This document shows positions 27,604 to 35,473 of a DNA stretch of 64,000 nt, one piece after another. The translations under genes and the position numbers were made by a program. Under the pieces are notes generated by a model, which was not told where the DNA came from, did no database searches, and saw only the letters and a program-made list of their open reading frames with translations. Origin of the DNA: an uncultured Luminiphilus sp. GTDB taxonomy: Bacteria; Pseudomonadota; Gammaproteobacteria; Pseudomonadales; Halieaceae. Where the stretch lies: the NCBI GenBank assembly GCA_943840615.1, contig CALSVI010000005.1, positions 1 through 64,000 on the forward strand, read 5' to 3'. Every line of letters starts with the position of its first letter. Within the stretch, counting starts at the first letter, position 1.

Positions 27604-29655
27604 ATGTTCATTTCAGAGAAACATAGATTCGTTTTTTTCGAGGTGCCGAGAACGGGCAGCCGCTCAATCAGTGATGTGCTGGCGCGATTTGATCCCGACT
27701 CGTCGACAGCGGTCAGACGCGAGAGTGATGGTTCCCATATTGACTATCACAACTTCTCTCTCGGCGAATTGAAAGACTCAAACTATAAAGTAATTGCAAC
27801 GCATCGAAACCCTTACGAGCGGCTTTGGTCCTTCTGGAAGCACCGTCATAATAGAGGGTAACCCCGAAATTTTCAAAATGATAAGTTGGCCGACCTATGT
27901 GGATTGGGTCTGTAGCCCTGAGGTAGTGCCAGAATTGCAGGGCGCATTTGCAAGGACATCCCGATTACTGAAATGCTCGACGCAGATCGAACCGACTTCT
28001 GGTTGGACTTCGCACGTTTAGATCAAAGTTGGCTGGATCTCTCCGCGTTTCTTAGGGTCACCCTGCCTGCATTGCCAAAGCTAAATGCATCTTCCGCTAC
28101 GCTTTCACCTCCGGCGGCTTACACGGAGACGATAGCAGCACGGATAAGCGAGCGATTTGACAAAGATTTCGAGTTCTTTGGTTATGATCGTGATAGTTGG
28201 AAGGCTGTCGGCCCAACTACTCAGATCAGCAAAAACAAAGCCGCTGGCCAGATGCCGCACGTGATCGCGGGGAAGAAAAAAGTGGCTGTTTTGACTCATT
28301 TTGTTCGATACAGCCCCGCTTACTCCCTTCAGAGAGTGGTTCTAGATCAGTTGGCAATGCTTTCGAAAAATGGGTACGAGCCAACGTTGCTGGTAATGGC
28401 CTCTGAAGACTGGGAGCAACCGGCAGATTTCTTTGCAGATCCAAGAGTACAGGTGGTGCAATATCCGAAAATAAAATGGATTAATGCAGAGGACGAAGAG
28501 GACGCTTTTTTTTCAGATGTTGATCAAGTTGCTATCGCTTTAGAGGCAGCGCTTGAGAATATCGATGTGGTCTTGACCCACGATCTCATATACGTGCCGA
28601 GGCTAATGAAGTTGTGCCTTGCTGCCAGGAGGGTTGCCGATAGAAATCCGAAACTAAAATGGCTTCATTGGATTCATTCAGCTACTAGCCCCACTCAACT
28701 TAAGAGAGAGGGGATAGCCAAGTTGCTCTTTAAAGATTTGCTGGCAAAGCAATGGCCGGGTAGTTATCCCGTGTTTTTTAATAGCATGTCCAGGTCGCGG
28801 ATAGCACAGAATTTCTCATATGATGAGTCGGCGGTGAAAGTTATCCCGCACCCTACAAACATCAGTGACTTTTTCTCATTGTCCCCGCTGGCAACGCGGT
28901 TATACGAGGAAAAGCACTTGTACCAAGCAGATTTCGTGACCACAGTGCCAGCGAGGTTAGATCGTGGGAAGCAAGTTGAGTGGGTCATTCGGATATTAGC
29001 TTGCCTTAAATCGCTGGGAAATAGCGTTCGTGTTTTGGTGATGGACTTTCACTCTCAGAGCGCGGAAAAAAATGGTTATCGACAGGATTTGAAGGCGCTC
29101 GCCATAGAGTGGGGGTTGGTGGATTCTGACATCACATTCCTGTCTGAATTTGATGATAACGTTAGAAGCGAAGCCCCCCATTCTTTAGTGCGAGAGCTGC
29201 TCTTACTTTCAACTGTGTATATTCAACCCAGCCGGTCAGAAAGCTATTCGCTGAGTGCGCAAGAGGCGGCAATATGCGGAAACCTGCTGGTCCTGAATGA
29301 TGATTTTCCGCCGTTGAGGGAGATCTTTGGTGAGCAGGCGCTTTACTGCCAGTTCTCCTCAAATATCGACAGAATCCAATTGTTAGACGGTGTTACTGAG
29401 TTGACTATACAAGCGGTGGAGTTTCAGCAACGGCCCACCGGCTATCCCGACAACACGATATCTTATATCGATGGGAGCTGGTGGGTAGATGGATTTGCCT
29501 GCCATGCCTTCTCGATCGCACAACGAATCACACATCAATTCTCAACAAACATAGTGCTGAAACAGCGCCAAGAGCGGTTACGGGACCGTAATATTTTCAG
29601 TGTATTTTCGCAGCATTTAGAGCCTCTGATCGAGGCCGTCAGTACCGATCCGTAG
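27604..29655 (+). CDS. Sulfotransferase-like / GT4 glycosyltransferase fusion, two frameshifts
   Basis: About 684 residues from the ATG at 27604 (a TTG at 27577 is in frame). The N-terminal 190 residues are a sulfotransferase-like domain with a PAPS 5'-phosphate loop FFEVPRTGSRSISDV and a 3'-phosphate segment ATHRNPYERLWSFW. An extra base in GGG 27856-27858 and a missing A near 27952 shift the frame out and back. Between them it reads GNPEIFKMISWPTYVDWV. The rest is a GT-B fold GT4 glycosyltransferase with VVLTHDLIYVPRL, ATVPARLDRGKQVEWVIRIL-like donor-domain sequence and IQPSRSESYSLSAQEA. One protein could transfer and sulfate a sugar. Confidence 0.75.
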
Positions 29656-29663
29656 TTCTAGCC

Positions 29664-30080
29664 TTAGATAATAATTGTGGGGGCTGTTGTCGTGCTGGTG
29701 CTAAATGTAGACGTGCTGAGCCCAAATGTAGAGGTGCTGAGGCCAGACGTAGAGGTGCTGAGCCCAGACGTAGAGGTGCTGAAGCCAGACGTAGTGGTGC
29801 TGGAGCCAGACGTAGTGGTGCTGGAGCCAGACGTAGTGGTGCTGGAGCCAGACGCAGTGGTGGTTGTCGTAGGTGAGAGAGGGCCACTGGCCTGCGCGTG
29901 AGCGGGCAACACAACAGTGTTCACTACAGGGCGGACCCACAGGGGAGAGCTCGCTACCAAACCAGTGCCCAACGCAGCACGCTCGAGCAGTTTCCGTCGG
30001 GCTCTCTCTTTTTTGTCTAGTGAGCCAGAAGGCTCTTCAGCACTTGGTTCATTCCCAAGGGCATCGTTATCGTCGCTCAT
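29664..30080 (-). CDS. Ser/Thr heptad-repeat protein, candidate substrate of the PqqD/HPr-kinase set
   Basis: 138 residues. The N-terminal 60 are ordered and charged (EEPSGSLDKKERARRKLLE), then AALGTGLVASSPLWVRPVV and NTVVLPAHAQ. From memory, a short 'P-V-V/I-T-x-x-x-LPAHA' block recurs in small proteins beside PqqD-like genes. The C-terminal half is low-complexity heptads SGSSTTT, changing to SGLSTST, with over half Ser plus Thr, ending TIII. It is the last gene of the operon (66 bases after the HPr-kinase-like gene) and convergent with the fusion glycosyltransferase. Not a known family. The frame was chosen over others open in the repeat because only it has a sensible N-terminus. Confidence 0.65.
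   Translation of the reverse strand: MSDDNDALGNEPSAEEPSGSLDKKERARRKLLERAALGTGLVASSPLWVRPVVNTVVLPAHAQASGPLSPTTTTTASGSSTTTSGSSTTTSGSSTTTSGFSTSTSGLSTSTSGLSTSTFGLSTSTFSTSTTTAPTIII
29707..29862. repeat. 21-bp tandem repeat array
   Basis: Seven full 21-base units start at 29707, 29728, 29749, 29770, 29791, 29812 and 29833, with a partial eighth. The last three full units are identical (GTAGTGGTGCTGGAGCCAGAC) apart from their edges. On the minus strand they encode Ser/Thr heptads. The 21-base period keeps all frames open on both strands, so copy number can change without a frameshift. Confidence 0.92.
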
Positions 30081-30146
30081 CGTTTACTCTTCGCGATGTT
30101 CAGGCGCCTTACGATACGAGGCTATGCGAAATGAGTCAACGGTAGT

Positions 30147-31001
30147 TTAACGCACTGCGTCGGCGCTTACGGTCAGCAGTCCTTTAAGGCGTTCTGCAAG
30201 CTGCTTGGGTAGCATCTCGCAGCCGCCAAACGTCAGTGCATAGCTCTGCGATGTTCGCGCGAGCCTCATCAGTGCGGGAAAGCCGTGATCCTCCATGTTG
30301 CGTGCATTGATATGGTTTTTTATCAGGGTGAGGCCAGCGTCGGTTGAACTGATAGGTGCTAGCTGCAATGGCTCCCCTTGCTTAAAATGAGGGAACAGAA
30401 GAATGCCGTGGTCATGTCTTGCCGACGGACTGACTTGGCCACCAATCGACTTAATTGGGACCACGTTGCACTGAACTCCGTCGAATACATCAGCATCGGC
30501 TTCAAGTAAGCTCTCTATAGCACCCCAACCGCGAGTTTTGATGTGGATCGGTCGCGAAATCCCATCAACCTGCTGTTGCTTGTCTATCAGGACCATCTCA
30601 TCCGTGATGTAATCGAATCCGTGTGCTACGAGCCAAGTCGTCAAGGAGCTTTTCCCAGAGCCGCTGACTGCCGGCATGACAATGGCTCTTCCTTTGAAGC
30701 TCACTGCCGCGGCATGCAAACAATGTTGGGTTTCAATAAGGCCGGCAAGCCGTGACATTAAGCGGTCAGTGAGTTGATAAATGAGTCCGCCTGCTGTTTT
30801 GATCTTCCACGTTCTGTCCGCATCGTGATCATATAATTCCCATTGATCGTGTGATCCGCTCACAAATAATGCGCCGTCGACTTTGTGTGCATTCGCTTGC
30901 GTGCGGAGGTTTTTCATTGCGACGTCGACCAAAAACTGTGCCGAGGTGGTAGTGGCATGAACTGCGATAGTCTTGTTAGCGCGCTCGATAAACCGGACCA
31001 C
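30147..31001 (-). CDS. HPr-kinase/phosphorylase-like ATPase
   Basis: 284 residues. The C-terminal two thirds resemble the HPr kinase catalytic core: LHAAAVSFKGRAIVMPA leads into the P-loop SGSGKSSL, then FDYITDEMVLID, where the Asp/Glu pair follows the kinase pattern. The N-terminal region is the extra domain seen in 'HprK-related kinase A' proteins. In lasso-peptide clusters such as paeninodin a homologue phosphorylates a Ser of the precursor. It begins four bases after the PqqD-like gene. The natural target here is probably the adjacent Ser/Thr-rich protein; this is inference. Confidence 0.85.
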   Translation of the reverse strand: MVRFIERANKTIAVHATTTSAQFLVDVAMKNLRTQANAHKVDGALFVSGSHDQWELYDHDADRTWKIKTAGGLIYQLTDRLMSRLAGLIETQHCLHAAAVSFKGRAIVMPAVSGSGKSSLTTWLVAHGFDYITDEMVLIDKQQQVDGISRPIHIKTRGWGAIESLLEADADVFDGVQCNVVPIKSIGGQVSPSARHDHGILLFPHFKQGEPLQLAPISSTDAGLTLIKNHINARNMEDHGFPALMRLARTSQSYALTFGGCEMLPKQLAERLKGLLTVSADAVR

Positions 31002-31005
31002 GAGT

Positions 31006-31281
31006 TCAGTGGGTCTTTAGTAGAGCATTATTGGAGAGTAATTCCTGGATGACAGTCTCTACATCGCGCTGAATTACCTCATCTGGCGCTTCGTAAAGCT
31101 CTGTTAACAGCGCGATGATATCGCCAACATCAAGTGATCCATCAAGGAGTTCCCAAATGGCTAGTGAAGATGTGTTCAACTCAAAAGCGCGAGTTGTGAG
31201 CGGGTTATAGACTATTGCACCGTCATCCATATATTCACAAAGGCATTCTGGAGCTCTTGTAAAAGTCTCACTCAAATTCAA
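31006..31281 (-). CDS. PqqD-like RiPP recognition element protein
   Basis: 91 residues, a stand-alone PqqD-type winged-helix domain: DGAIVYNPLTTRAFELNT, then SSLAIWELLDGSLDVGDII and a final helix pair ending NNALLKTH. Such domains bind leader peptides and present them to modifying enzymes. It lies between a nucleotidyltransferase gene (one base upstream) and an HPr-kinase-like gene (four bases downstream), an arrangement that implies one enzyme complex. Confidence 0.85.
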   Translation of the reverse strand: MNLSETFTRAPECLCEYMDDGAIVYNPLTTRAFELNTSSLAIWELLDGSLDVGDIIALLTELYEAPDEVIQRDVETVIQELLSNNALLKTH

Positions 31282-31282
31282 C

Positions 31283-32392
31283 TTAGCCGCCCTGTATTCG
31301 CGATCGTATTCGCCTTATAACCATGACCAGAAGTGTAGCGGGATGCCTGAGGTATTTCACGCCAGTCAGGCTATCCCCGGGTGCAACCTCATAAAAGAGG
31401 TGCAGCCACCAGTCAGAAGGGCAGAGGACTGATCGGATTTTCATCAAGATGGAATCGTGACTGTTAACAATGTCGTAGAAGCTCATAGCGATCTCTCCAA
31501 CACCACTAATCTCTGTGTCATTGAGTTCTCCCAGTAGGTTTTTCAGTGGAAGTGGTAGCGCGACGAGCAGATGCAGGCATCTGAGAGTATTAAGAACATG
31601 TGGGTACTTGCCTGTAATAATTTTCCAATCGATCTCATTAACAAATTTCTGGCTATAGCGGATCACATCAACAACGTTTATGAGCTTCAAAAAAGATCCG
31701 GGATGCCAGCCCTCTAAATGTCGGCACAACTGATGTAGCATCATTTCGTGGCTCAATATGGGTATTTTCAGTTCCCGCCAAGTGACTTCGCTCAGGCCAA
31801 TGTATTCGTCGTAGTAGAGGTTCCCCCTAGTATCTCTAGCAATAGCGTCGTGGTGAATTTCAAGGCTTATATTAAAGCCGTCTGCGAGCACTGTTGCGTT
31901 CGGTAATTGATGAGAGTCGCGGCTATACTTATCAGGATGATCTTTTGGTTGGTTAAAACCTATATTCTGCACGCTCTTCACAATCTCGCTGCGCTGCTCT
32001 TTGCGAACAAGGATGTCGATGTCACGCATAGGTCGGGAAGCATCGTGACAATAAATCATGGGTGTAAGTGCAGTTCCTTTTAACGCCACGAACTGTAGAT
32101 TCCTGTCCCTCAGATCGTCGAAGAGTGTTTGCGCTACTTTATAACGCGCATTTGCGGATGCTTTATGGCGAAGAACCAAAGCATTGAGTTTGGAGATGGC
32201 AGACTTGGGAAGCGAAAAGGAGTGTTGCTTCGATATTCTCAGAACTATCTCAGCGAGGCCGTGGCGCTCCACTGTTCTGATGAAAGGTTTCCAGCTTTTC
32301 ATGGCTGTGATCGAGGATCGGGTATCGTCGAGAACGCTATTACCCAATTCAAGAGATACGAAGAGACGCGCTAAGGCGTACGAATCCGTCAT
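31283..32392 (-). CDS. Nucleotidyltransferase family protein (NTP_transf_5 type)
   Basis: 369 residues. The core motif is FVALKGTALTPMIY followed by RPMRDIDILVRKEQ, the GS/DxD-like nucleotidyltransferase signature of this group, then LEIHHDAIARD and HEMMLHQLCRHLEGWHPGS. Homologues accompany HPr-kinase-like and PqqD-like proteins in lasso-peptide and other peptide-modification loci, where they are thought to add nucleotides or process phosphorylated residues. It is 51 bases downstream of the DUF5672 gene, with TAA almost touching the PqqD-like ATG. Confidence 0.82.
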   Translation of the reverse strand: MTDSYALARLFVSLELGNSVLDDTRSSITAMKSWKPFIRTVERHGLAEIVLRISKQHSFSLPKSAISKLNALVLRHKASANARYKVAQTLFDDLRDRNLQFVALKGTALTPMIYCHDASRPMRDIDILVRKEQRSEIVKSVQNIGFNQPKDHPDKYSRDSHQLPNATVLADGFNISLEIHHDAIARDTRGNLYYDEYIGLSEVTWRELKIPILSHEMMLHQLCRHLEGWHPGSFLKLINVVDVIRYSQKFVNEIDWKIITGKYPHVLNTLRCLHLLVALPLPLKNLLGELNDTEISGVGEIAMSFYDIVNSHDSILMKIRSVLCPSDWWLHLFYEVAPGDSLTGVKYLRHPATLLVMVIRRIRSRIQGG

Positions 32393-32443
32393 AGGGCTCC
32401 GAATCTAATCACCGTCAGGGCTGAGCAAAACCCTCTGCGAAAA

Positions 32444-33370
32444 CTACGCATGCGGTACTCGGCGTGAGAGGTAAGGGAAGATATTTAGTGCCTCAGGACA
32501 GTAAGTAATAAATCGCTTCAGATCGAGATCGTTCAGACGACCAACTTGATGTGCTCCGAAGCTTAAATCGGTAAATCGGCCTTGGGTTGCAAACTTAGCC
32601 CCTTGCTCCATAGAGGCAACCGATGCACCCATCAGATCTAGATGAAAGGCGAAAAACCCGTCTTCACCGCCAGGCCATGAAGCGGCTGAAAAGCGTTCTA
32701 GGCTCTCACGACACTTGGCCCAATCCCGAAGGCTAAAGCCCCCATTTCCCCCGTCTATCACGAGTCCTACGGGACGTTTTCGCGGCCAGGGGGCGCCGAT
32801 ATAGTCGAAATCCATGAAGTCAGTGGCAGCATAGGGAGATTGATTGCAGCAGAGTGAGTCGTGCTGAAAAATCAGCACTTTTTGTCTGCCGATAAGTGCG
32901 TCCCAGAAAAGAGGCGACAGTAAAAGTGCGTTGTATCCGGCGCTTGGCATGCGTTCAGGTAAATCCATAGGTGTTAGTGTCACTGCCCCCGAGGCGACTA
33001 GAGCTTCCAAGCGGCCCTCCATGATGTAACGATGATTCTCTAAACCATGGAATAGTTGGATAGGAATATGGCAGCGGTTGATTATGCTCAATACTGCCTC
33101 CTCTAAGCCGGGAATAGCACGGGTCTCTACAATGACGCCCCACAAAGGTTCTGAATCAGTCCTTTTAAATGACTTGCAAATACTGAGCGCCTCCTCCGCG
33201 AATTGAGCGCGGAACGCTCGCTTCTCTTGGGTTAGTTCGCGTATTTCTAGAGTCAGATGCTCCGCCCGAATTTGGTGTCTGCGAATGTTCAGAGAGCGCG
33301 TTATTTCAGCGGCCCTCAGGGAGGCCGTTGATGGTGAGCTTTCGCTTTGACTCATGCCAAGTAGCTCCAT
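32444..33370 (-). CDS. DUF5672 glycosyltransferase-like protein
   Basis: 308 residues. The N-terminal 80 residues are helical and charged, likely a coiled coil. The remainder fits DUF5672: LFHGLENHRYIMEG, ALIGRQKVLIFQHDSL (with QHD in the DxD place), MDFDYIGAPWP, IDGGNGGFSLRD and GGEDGFFAFHL. It is the first gene of the minus-strand operon leading into the nucleotidyltransferase, PqqD-like and HPr-kinase-like genes, so it may glycosylate the same product. Divergent from a sulfotransferase with a gap of 57 bases. Confidence 0.75.
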   Translation of the reverse strand: MELLGMSQSESSPSTASLRAAEITRSLNIRRHQIRAEHLTLEIRELTQEKRAFRAQFAEEALSICKSFKRTDSEPLWGVIVETRAIPGLEEAVLSIINRCHIPIQLFHGLENHRYIMEGRLEALVASGAVTLTPMDLPERMPSAGYNALLLSPLFWDALIGRQKVLIFQHDSLCCNQSPYAATDFMDFDYIGAPWPRKRPVGLVIDGGNGGFSLRDWAKCRESLERFSAASWPGGEDGFFAFHLDLMGASVASMEQGAKFATQGRFTDLSFGAHQVGRLNDLDLKRFITYCPEALNIFPYLSRRVPHA

Positions 33371-33427
33371 GTCGATGATCCGTATGGTGATAACCTACTC
33401 TCAGGAATCAGCGAAGAGATCAAAAAG

Positions 33428-34051
33428 TTGCCTATCTGCCATGAAAAGAAGTTTATCTTTTTGCACATACCAAAATGTGCGGGGACATCTGTAGAGCGAT
33501 TTTTTAACCTTCAGCGAAGCGAATGTGTCTTCGGATTCGAGCGACAGGGTAACAAGTTATTAACATTGCACCACCTTACAGGACCTGAGCTTTCGAGGTT
33601 TGGGTTAGTGGAACCCAAGAGTGTGCGAGATTACTTTAAGTTCACCATCATTCGAGACCCGTTTGACAGAATGGCATCTGACTATCTTTGGCAGCAGCGC
33701 CATGATCGGCATGGTATCTTTCGTGATCTGGATTTTCCGTCTTATTTGTCATTCGCTAAGCGGATCATTGAGGAACAGGGCTTCCACCAAAAGCCCCATT
33801 TCGATCACTTTAGGCCGATGAGTGATTATTGTGTCCACCAAAATCAGTTATGGGTAGATGACATTTTATTGCTGGATCGCCTCGATGCTGAACTGGCACG
33901 CTTAGCGCCGCGCCTTGGTCAGGTCAATTTAGATCGCGCTAATCGCGGTCCAGATTTCGAATTTTTGCGCACAAGCGCTAATGTCCGGCAAGTATATGAG
34001 CTGTACGAAGCGGACAAGCGCCTATACGACGCCATATCCTCGATTAGCTAG
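33428..34051 (+). CDS. Sulfotransferase family 2-like protein
   Basis: 207 residues. The N-terminal P-loop for PAPS is IFLHIPKCAGTSVERFF, and the 3'-phosphate site segment is FTIIRDPFDRMASDYLW. Later, HFDHFRPMSDYCVH resembles Golgi-type carbohydrate sulfotransferases. The protein is small but complete for the bacterial family. It stands alone on the plus strand inside the island. It probably sulfates a surface glycan. Confidence 0.82.
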   Translation: MPICHEKKFIFLHIPKCAGTSVERFFNLQRSECVFGFERQGNKLLTLHHLTGPELSRFGLVEPKSVRDYFKFTIIRDPFDRMASDYLWQQRHDRHGIFRDLDFPSYLSFAKRIIEEQGFHQKPHFDHFRPMSDYCVHQNQLWVDDILLLDRLDAELARLAPRLGQVNLDRANRGPDFEFLRTSANVRQVYELYEADKRLYDAISSIS

Positions 34052-34416
34052 ATAGAAGACTTAAACTTTTTCATGAGGATCTTGGTCTGAGAATAGTGTG
34101 TCAGCCGATCAACTATTAAGACAGATGGTCTCTAAGTTTGTTAAGCCATGACGACGACCCGAGTCATCCTCAGGCCTGTTTCGATCTCTCGCGCTTCACA
34201 TCTATGGCGGTCCGAGGGTCGATCTCACCCGCTCCCTCGGCATCCTGACTCCGAATCACCCCTGGCGAGGCATGATCACGCCAGCCAAACGTGGCAAAGG
34301 AGTGAAACGAATCGGCAATACTGAAGTTCCCTCACCCACCGAACGGCATGTCGCCCTGTCCTGGGCCCGACTATTCAAGCGCATACTATAAAAGGCTTAC
34401 TGAGGTCTCCCCGATC
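34052..34416. other. Gap holding a transposase remnant, no intact gene
   Basis: Between the sulfotransferase stop and repeat D. The first ~125 bases show nothing recognisable. The rest (34179-34391) is a transposase-like reading frame described separately. Confidence 0.6.
34179..34391 (+). mobile_element. IS91-type transposase C-terminal remnant
   Basis: An open frame of 70 codons without a start reads LGILTPNHPWRGMITPAKRG, then PSPTERHVALSWARLFKRIL and TAA. This resembles the C-terminal part of IS91-like (Y2) transposases, which end in a similar 'TPTERRASMTWAQRLKRVF' pattern before a zinc knuckle. The catalytic part and the zinc knuckle are missing. It ends 26 bases before repeat D. The assignment is from memory of the motif. 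Confidence 0.55.
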
Positions 34417-34461
34417 CTCATAATCCACTGGTCCCAAGTCCAAGTCCTACTGGGCCCACCA
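34417..34461 (+). repeat. tRNA-Ile(CAU)-like 3'-half repeat, copy D
   Basis: CTCATAATCCACTGGTCCCAAG, then TCCAAGTCCTACTGGGCCCACCA. This is the only copy with a complete acceptor strand and CCA, but its variable region and T-stem 5' strand are degenerate. It lies 9078 bases after copy C in the same orientation. The stop and last codons (KWWAQ) of the following minus-strand sulfotransferase are read from its complement. Confidence 0.75.
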
Positions 34462-35307
34462 TTTCAAGCCAAACTCTGGCCGATCAGTGAGCAGTCCCGA
34501 CGGTGTAAAGCACCATACTCCGAATAATTGGCTACCAATATTTGCGGCTAAAGAAATTCGCCCAACACGGCTGGCGATTCCAAGCTCCGGTTCAGAGAGT
34601 TCTCGCATGCCTCTATCTACGCTACTGGTATGGATCGTCTTTGATAAAGTTACTTTTGGGTCTTCTATCCCGTTGCCCCGCTCTACCGAGTTGAATTTCA
34701 TAAGCATTTCAGGTTCGTAACGTTCGCCAACGAACTCTGCAAGCTGGCGAACGAGGCTTTCAGGTTCAGAGACTAATTTCTCGTAAGCTATTTCAATGCT
34801 GAGCTCTGGATTATTTCGACAGTACTCTGCGCCTGCATGTCGAAACTCTTTGTACAGCGAAACTCGATCTGTAAAACCTGTGGGGACGGCTTTCTCAAAC
34901 CCAATTTCAGAGAGCGATGCCAGTGCATCAAGTGGATTGCGCACGATGTGAATAAAAATGAAATTCCCTGGAAGTAGCTGGTGCCACTGCTCTAAGTAGA
35001 GGACGTTTTCCGGGTTTTTATCAGCCCATCGCTTTTTACCAGCTGCTTCAGCAGCCTTCACATGGAATTCCACGAAGGCTCTTCCATATATATCTAGTAA
35101 TGCTTTTTCATTCAGATGATAGGTCTTTGCTGTGCTAAAGAACCGGACATGCTTCAGCGGATCTCGCAAATAGTCACCATAAAAATCCTTAAAAAACTTC
35201 ACTTCCGGCCCGCAATGAATTTGTGTGTGGCTATCAAGTATTCTCCGCACCAAAGAAGTGCCTGACCGGTAAAACCCGCCAACGACGATGGGTAATTTAT
35301 CTTTCAT
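34447..35307 (-). CDS. Sulfotransferase family 3-like protein
   Basis: 286 residues. The PAPS P-loop is GGFYRSGTSLVRRILDSH at the N-terminus, followed by KRWADKNPENVLYL. The 3'-phosphate binding segment is FIHIVRNPLDALASL, and the later SIEIAYEKLVSEPE is typical of Sulfotransfer_1/3 proteins. Its last residues are encoded by repeat D, which suggests its tail was fixed when the repeat arrived. Downstream of the acyl-CoA dehydrogenase on the same strand but 166 bases away, so cotranscription is uncertain. Confidence 0.82.
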   Translation of the reverse strand: MKDKLPIVVGGFYRSGTSLVRRILDSHTQIHCGPEVKFFKDFYGDYLRDPLKHVRFFSTAKTYHLNEKALLDIYGRAFVEFHVKAAEAAGKKRWADKNPENVLYLEQWHQLLPGNFIFIHIVRNPLDALASLSEIGFEKAVPTGFTDRVSLYKEFRHAGAEYCRNNPELSIEIAYEKLVSEPESLVRQLAEFVGERYEPEMLMKFNSVERGNGIEDPKVTLSKTIHTSSVDRGMRELSEPELGIASRVGRISLAANIGSQLFGVWCFTPSGLLTDRPEFGLKWWAQ

Positions 35308-35473
35308 GCGAACTCACCATTATCTGAAGCTATCTTTTTGTTTGAAATGAGAACACGAGGAGATCCACCATGGCGGGATTTCGTAATCAATAAAATCGTT
35401 ACGGCATTAGCACTTTTGTTATCCATTATGGCCATGGTGCAGCCCAATAAGGATTGGTGGGTATGCCATTCCG

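Noticed and set aside
29664-29940. Alternative genes on the plus strand and in another minus frame across the 21-bp array
   Set aside because: All frames stay open because of the 21-base period. Only the 29664-30080 frame has a plausible N-terminal domain and operon position.
19552-34461. Functional tRNA genes at the four repeats
   Set aside because: None has a 5' acceptor strand or D-arm, and T-stems or CCA ends are damaged in most copies.
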